DNA from: Olsenella sp. An270
Lineage (GTDB): Bacteria > Actinomycetota > Coriobacteriia > Coriobacteriales > Atopobiaceae
DNA length: 64,000 bases
Assembly (NCBI RefSeq): GCF_002159735.1
Contig: NZ_NFJF01000005.1
Span: forward strand, 62,001-126,000
Direction: 5' to 3'
This document shows positions 60,236 to 64,000 of the stretch, piece after piece. How positions within the stretch are numbered: position 1 is the first letter of the stretch; every line of letters begins with the position of its first letter. Position numbers and translations under genes: made by a program. A model generated the notes under the pieces. That model was given only the letters and a program-made list of their open reading frames with translations. It was not told where the DNA came from and did not search any database.

Positions 60236-60439
60236 ATGAGTTTCGAGGAGCTGCCGTACTTCATGACCCCCAAGCAGCTCGCCGACGTGACCGGCGAGCA
60301 CGAGGGATCCATCACCCGCGGCATACGCGAGGGGCGGATCCCCGCCGACAAGGTGAACGGTCGCTGGCGGATCTGCCGCGACGTGATCTTCAAGAACGCG
60401 AAGAAGGGGGCCTCGAATGACGGAGAGGGCCGCGAGTAG
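60236..60439 (+). CDS. Excisionase-like HTH protein
   Basis: 67 residues. MTPKQLADVTGEHEGSITRGIREGRIPADKVNGRWRICRDVIFKNAKKG has the winged-helix layout of small excisionase/MerR-like proteins. GGAGGAGAGGG precedes the ATG at 60236. The end of the gene overlaps the primase-helicase start by 23 bases. Could be an Xis directionality factor or regulator of the replication operon. Confidence 0.72.
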   Translation: MSFEELPYFMTPKQLADVTGEHEGSITRGIREGRIPADKVNGRWRICRDVIFKNAKKGASNDGEGRE

Positions 60440-63197
60440 CCCACGCGGAGCGGGCTCCCTCGCCGACGCGCTGGCACGCGTCCCTGCGGAGCTCAAGGCC
60501 GAGCCGCGCTGGGTGTGCTGGCGGCGCGAGGAGCGCAACGGCAGGGCGACGAAGCTGCCCGTGGACGCGCACACGGGGCGCATGGCCAAGAGCACCGACC
60601 CCGCGACCTGGGCGACCTTCGAGGAGGCCGTGGCGGCCGTCGGCCGCTGGCGCTGCGACGGCGTGGGATTCGTGTTCGGACCCGACCGGGCGTTCACGGG
60701 GCTCGACCTCGACCATGTGCTTGTCGACGGCGTGCTTGACGCGGAATACCGCTGGGTGATGGACGAGGCCGGCACCTACACGGAGGTGTCGCCCTCCGGC
60801 GACGGGCTGCACCTGATCTTCCGGGGCGGAAAGCCCGACTGGGCGACCCGCTCGCGAAAGGGGCAGCCCGGCGGGCGCGTGGTGGAGATGTACGACCACG
60901 ACCGCTACTTCACGGTGACGGGGGACGTGTTCGAGGGTCGCGGGACGCTGGGCTCCAACCCCGAGGTCGTCGAGAAGGCATACCGGACGTGGATCGAGCC
61001 GGAGCGGGCCGCCGCGCAGCCGACGCTCTCGGAGGTGCCAACGGCCGGCGCGGACATGGACGACGGGGCGCTGCTCGAGCGCATGTACGCCTCCCGCAGC
61101 GGCGACGCGATCCGCGCCCTCATGGCCGGCGACTGCTCGGCGCAGGGCGACGACCGATCGGCGGCCGACATGGCGCTGTGCTCGCACCTCGCCTTCTGGT
61201 GCGCCGGTGATGCCGCCCGCATGGACCGGATCTTCCGCGCAAGCGGCCTCATGCGCGACAAGTGGGACAGCCGCCGGGGCGGCACCACGTACGGCGCGCA
61301 GACGATAGAGCGGGCCGTGGAGGGCTGCACGGAGTTCTACCGGCCGAGGGAGCGGCGGGCCGACCGTCCTTCTCGCCCCGTGCGTCCTTCTCGCGTCAAT
61401 GACAAGAACATGTGTTCGACCGCTGCGCCCGACACGGACGGAGGGGGCTCCCCCGACGAGGAGGCGCCGGACTTCGAGACGGCGCCGTCTGTGGAGGGGT
61501 GGTTCGTCGACGCTCGCGGGCGGCTGTGGGTGCGCGGACGCGACGGGGAGCTTTCGCGCTCGGTGACCTCGACGGCGCCCTGGGTGGCGGCCGACCTCGT
61601 GGACGTGGACACCGGCGACGTGCGCGCCCTCGTGCGCGTGACGGTGCCCGGCGGCGTACGCGAGCGGGCGCTCGACCGCGAGGTGCTGCTCAACCAGAGC
61701 AAGGTGATCGGCGCGCTCGCGCCCCTCGGGGCCAACGTCTCGTCGGCCAACGCCAAGGACGTCGTGCGCTACCTGACCGACGTGGAGCGCCGCTACGGAT
61801 GGGCGCGGCCGCGCGCGAGGAGCGTCGTGCACCTGGGGTGGGCGGACGGCCCGCTCTCCGCCTTCATGCCCTACGACCTGGGCGCGGGCGGCGTGCGCTT
61901 CGACCCCAGCCCGGACGAGGCGGTGAAGGCGCGCCCCTTCATGGAGCCGGCGGGCACGCTCGCGGCGTGGGTGGAGGGCGTGGCGCCGGCGCGGGCCGCC
62001 TCCATGGCGTTCCGCTGCGTGCTGGCGGCGAGCTTCGCGTCGCCCCTGGTGTCTCTCCTGGGCGTGCAGACCTTCATCGTCTACCTCTGGGGGCGCTCGC
62101 GCTCCGGCAAGACGCCGACCCTCAAGGCCGCCGGCAGCGTGTGGGGCGACCCCACCGAGGGCGCGGACAGCTACTTCCGCACCTTCGCGGACACGCCCAA
62201 GAGCATCGTGCGCGCGGCGGCGCTCCTGCACGACATACCCGTGATCATCGACGAGCTGCAGAGCAAGGGCGCCGTGGGCGGCCAGGCGGGCAAGCGGCAG
62301 GTCGTGGAGGACCTGCTCTACTCGCTCTCCATCGGCCACGAGCGCGGGGCGCTGAACAGCGACCGGACGATGATGAGGGCGGGCTCGTGGCGCTGCCTGA
62401 CGATAGCCACGGGCGAGATCCCCATCGTGGGCTCCTCCACGCAGCAGGGCGCGGCGAACCGCACCCTCGAGCTCTGCGCCGAGCCCTTCGAGGACGTGCG
62501 CGCCGCCCAGGCCATGCACCACCTCGTCTCCGCGCAGCACGGAACCGCGGGGCGGGCATACGTGGCGGCGCTGAGGCGAAACGACGCGGCCTTCTACGCG
62601 GGGCAGTTCTCCTCCGTGCGCGACGCTGTGTGCGCCGCCGCCGGCGGGCACCCGCAGGCAGACAACGTGGCGCTGCTCGCCCTCGCGGACGCCCTCGCGC
62701 AGTTCTACGTGTTCGCGCCGGGCAGCGACTGGGCGGCGTGCCTGGAGGGCGCGATGCTGATGGCGCGCTGGGCGCTCGTGAACGCCACGGGCGCGGACGG
62801 AGGCGACACCGACGTGAAGGCGATCCAGTTCGTGGCCGAGTGGCTGGTGCGCAACCGCCTGCACTTCGAGAGCTCGGCGGAGATGGACCGGCTCGAGCGA
62901 TGGGGCTCCGTGGAGCAGTATCGCGACCGCCCGGGCTTCTGCTGGTGGGTCTTCTCGTCCGTGCTCGACCAGGCGCTCGCGGGCGCCAACTTCGACAGGC
63001 AGAAGACGCTCCGGCGCATGGCCGACGAGGGCGTGCTGCTGCCCGGCTCCGGGCGCGGGTTCACGCGGCAGAAGCGCTTCGGCGACTCGCGGGTGTACTG
63101 CGTGTGCGTCGACAACGCGGCGCTCGAGGCTATGCTCGAGCGCTCTGCGGGCGCGCCGCCCTCGGTGGCTCCGTCTCAAGGGGGCGGGCCATGCTGA
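60417..63197 (+). CDS. Phage/plasmid primase-helicase with DUF927 domain
   Basis: 926 residues. The N-terminus (1-300) is a primase-like region: RWVCWRREERNGRATKLPVD, GVGFVFGPDRAFTGLDLDHV, YTEVSPSGDGLHLIFRG, typical of NrS-1/D5-type plasmid primases, plus a PriCT-like helical part. From about 350 a DUF927 module holds Walker A GRSRSGKT (about 559-566) and Walker B IIDEL (about 609). Replicates or amplifies the excised element. ATG follows AAGGGGG inside the previous gene. The end of the gene already contains a repeat of the iteron-like array. Confidence 0.85.
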   Translation: MTERAASSPRGAGSLADALARVPAELKAEPRWVCWRREERNGRATKLPVDAHTGRMAKSTDPATWATFEEAVAAVGRWRCDGVGFVFGPDRAFTGLDLDHVLVDGVLDAEYRWVMDEAGTYTEVSPSGDGLHLIFRGGKPDWATRSRKGQPGGRVVEMYDHDRYFTVTGDVFEGRGTLGSNPEVVEKAYRTWIEPERAAAQPTLSEVPTAGADMDDGALLERMYASRSGDAIRALMAGDCSAQGDDRSAADMALCSHLAFWCAGDAARMDRIFRASGLMRDKWDSRRGGTTYGAQTIERAVEGCTEFYRPRERRADRPSRPVRPSRVNDKNMCSTAAPDTDGGGSPDEEAPDFETAPSVEGWFVDARGRLWVRGRDGELSRSVTSTAPWVAADLVDVDTGDVRALVRVTVPGGVRERALDREVLLNQSKVIGALAPLGANVSSANAKDVVRYLTDVERRYGWARPRARSVVHLGWADGPLSAFMPYDLGAGGVRFDPSPDEAVKARPFMEPAGTLAAWVEGVAPARAASMAFRCVLAASFASPLVSLLGVQTFIVYLWGRSRSGKTPTLKAAGSVWGDPTEGADSYFRTFADTPKSIVRAAALLHDIPVIIDELQSKGAVGGQAGKRQVVEDLLYSLSIGHERGALNSDRTMMRAGSWRCLTIATGEIPIVGSSTQQGAANRTLELCAEPFEDVRAAQAMHHLVSAQHGTAGRAYVAALRRNDAAFYAGQFSSVRDAVCAAAGGHPQADNVALLALADALAQFYVFAPGSDWAACLEGAMLMARWALVNATGADGGDTDVKAIQFVAEWLVRNRLHFESSAEMDRLERWGSVEQYRDRPGFCWWVFSSVLDQALAGANFDRQKTLRRMADEGVLLPGSGRGFTRQKRFGDSRVYCVCVDNAALEAMLERSAGAPPSVAPSQGGGPC

Positions 63198-63452
63198 GAC
63201 ACGGGTCGAGACGCCCCTGGCGGCTGGTGAGGGTGCGCGTCCTATCCTCTTGTCTCAACGTCTTGACGGGGACGAGACATGGGGGGACGTCGCGCGCGGG
63301 CGGGCGCGGGCGCGCGCACGCGCGGGCGGGGGCCCTGGGCTCGCCTCCGGTCGAGACGTTGAGACGGGCGGCGTCCTCGCTGGTAGGCGGGCTGTTCGCC
63401 GTCTCAATCGGGCGGCACGGGCGCGATGGCACGCAGGCTTCGAGCATGAGAC
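63173..63452. repeat. Iteron-like array of GTCTCAA/TTGAGAC motifs, candidate replication origin
   Basis: GAGAC or its complement, mostly as TGAGAC/CGAGAC, at 63173, 63195, 63207, 63252, 63273, 63352, 63359, 63401 and 63447, plus a degenerate copy (GTCTTGA) at 63260, in both orientations over 280 bp. The middle (63284-63332) is an alternating GC run. The stretch 63198-63471 shows no convincing gene. Position right after the primase-helicase fits an origin. Confidence 0.65.
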
Positions 63453-63471
63453 GCGGAGGGAGGTGCGCGCG

Positions 63472-63882
63472 GTGAGCTGGTGGACCGAGGAGCAGGACGA
63501 CGTCCTGCGCGAGGTGAGCTACCGGGGCGCCGAGTTCGCCGCCGCCGAGATCGAGCGGAGGTGCGGCGTGGCCCACTCCGTGCGGGCCGTGGAGATGCGC
63601 GCGTCGCGGATCCACTGCTCGCTAGCAGTGCAGACGGTGTGCCCCGAGTGCGGGGCCGTGGGCGTGAAAATCAACCGGCAGACCGGCATGTGCCCGCTCT
63701 GCACCGAGCGCTACCATCTGGAGCAGGAGCGCGCCTTCAACGAGCAGCTCGAGCGTGAGAGGGCGCACGCGGAGGAGTCCGCAGAACTGGAGGCGGTTCG
63801 GCGCGAGCGGGACATGATGCGGCAGCGGAACAGCCGCCTGTGCAGGAAGTACGGGCTCAAGGGGCGTCGGAAGCGGAATTAA
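63472..63882 (+). CDS. Zinc-ribbon protein with Myb/SANT-like N-terminus
   Basis: 136 residues. SWWTEEQDDVLREVSYRGAEFAAAEIERRCGVAHSVRAVEMRASR looks like a SANT/Myb-type helix bundle. A zinc ribbon CPECGAVGVKINRQTGMCPLC follows (about 62-82), then a coiled coil (ERYHLEQERAFNEQLERERAHAEESAELEAVRRERDMMRQ) and a basic tail (KYGLKGRRKRN). Probably DNA-binding. The GTG at 63472 follows GGAGGGAGG; a longer frame starting at 63250 runs through the iteron array and is less likely. Confidence 0.7.
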   Translation: MSWWTEEQDDVLREVSYRGAEFAAAEIERRCGVAHSVRAVEMRASRIHCSLAVQTVCPECGAVGVKINRQTGMCPLCTERYHLEQERAFNEQLERERAHAEESAELEAVRRERDMMRQRNSRLCRKYGLKGRRKRN

Positions 63883-64000
63883 TCTAGCGGCTTCTCTAAT
63901 CCATAGAACCCGTGTGGGGCGATGCCAAAACATCAGAGTTCCTGCCTCGATATAAACTGAACCAAATAAAGTTTCTTGGAGGTTTAAGGGGGGTTGGATG
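63883..64000. other. AT-richer right edge, no complete gene
   Basis: After the zinc-ribbon gene the sequence becomes markedly AT-rich (ATAAACTGAACCAAATAAAG). The window ends in an ATG at 63998 preceded by AAGGGGGG, perhaps the start of the next gene. Nothing else can be supported here. Confidence 0.4.

Larger units (their letters stand above)
57192..64000. mobile_element. Integrative element, left part (continues beyond window)
   Basis: Tyrosine integrase at the edge, a small integrase-linked gene, two XRE regulators, a divergent excisionase-like HTH gene, a primase-helicase and an iteron-like array make a coherent integration/replication module. No capsid, portal, relaxase or T4SS gene is seen yet, so it could be a satellite, an IME or an ICE. 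The right end and att sites are not visible. Confidence 0.75.

Noticed and set aside
63250-63471. Possible N-terminal extension of the zinc-ribbon gene
   Set aside because: The extension is Arg/Ala/Gly low complexity, runs through the iteron-like array, and a GTG with a strong ribosome-binding site exists at 63472.
57192-64000. Complete prophage
   Set aside because: No terminase, portal, capsid, tail or lysis gene is visible within the window; only integration, regulation and replication genes are seen.

Overview
The window is 64 kb of GC-rich, gene-dense bacterial chromosome. Gene content points to the Coriobacteriia (Actinomycetota), most likely an Olsenella/Atopobium-like anaerobe. The indicators are an [FeFe] hydrogenase fused-partner pair, a methionine synthase split from its activation domain, a PPi-type phosphofructokinase, a DUF1846 protein, a CBS-containing family II pyrophosphatase, an XRE/Ser-Thr kinase pair and strong codon GC bias. 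This placement is inferred from gene content only. No rRNA, tRNA, CRISPR array or transposase gene was found.

Layout. 1-2.6 kb: htpG (cut by the left edge), a spermidine-synthase-like methyltransferase and yaaA. 2.6-10.1 kb: a putative DNA-defence or DNA-maintenance locus of a TerB_N/TerB_C protein, a DUF2791 (BrxD-type) ATPase and an Lhr-like (BrxHI-type) helicase. A lipoprotein and a RelB/PIN toxin-antitoxin pair sit on the opposite strand between the ATPase and the helicase. 10.1-13.7 kb: [FeFe] hydrogenase HydA and a NuoF-fragment/GltD-like flavoprotein. 13.9-18.9 kb: a lipoprotein, then metF, the MetH activation protein and metH. 18.9-24 kb: HAD phosphatase, prepilin peptidase, cation efflux, Pth2, cysK-cysE. 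24-29.7 kb: an operon of a hydrolase with a histone-H1-like tail, an ATP-grasp ligase and a GNAT; then DUF1846 and a DUF559/AbiEi-like gene bracketed by palindromes. 29.9-42.5 kb: HAD, asparaginase, a membrane protein, an ABC exporter, an LDH-family enzyme, ettA, CBS-pyrophosphatase, a YfbR-like nucleotidase and a TrmB-like protein. 42.6-57 kb: a PEPEP-linker protein, icd, a YdcF-like protein, a PurF paralogue without the N-terminal Cys, glycerol dehydrogenase, PPi-type PFK, a hotdog thioesterase, a pentapeptide-like protein, an ArsC/Spx-like protein, an HNH nuclease, a HAD protein, a kinase and an XRE regulator. 57.2-64 kb: the left part of an integrative element, with a tyrosine integrase, small genes, two XRE regulators, an excisionase-like HTH protein, a DUF927-type primase-helicase, an iteron-like array and a zinc-ribbon protein.

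The most unusual signal is non-coding. A 224-232 bp element occurs three times, at 2582-2813, 17083-17306 and 43838-44068. Each copy has four related half-units of about 27 bp arranged as two forward then two inverted. The arms co-vary within a copy while the centres differ. In two copies the first arm supplies the stop codon of the preceding gene. Several other unrelated palindromes also abut or contain stop codons, and one large palindrome sits inside the helicase reading frame.
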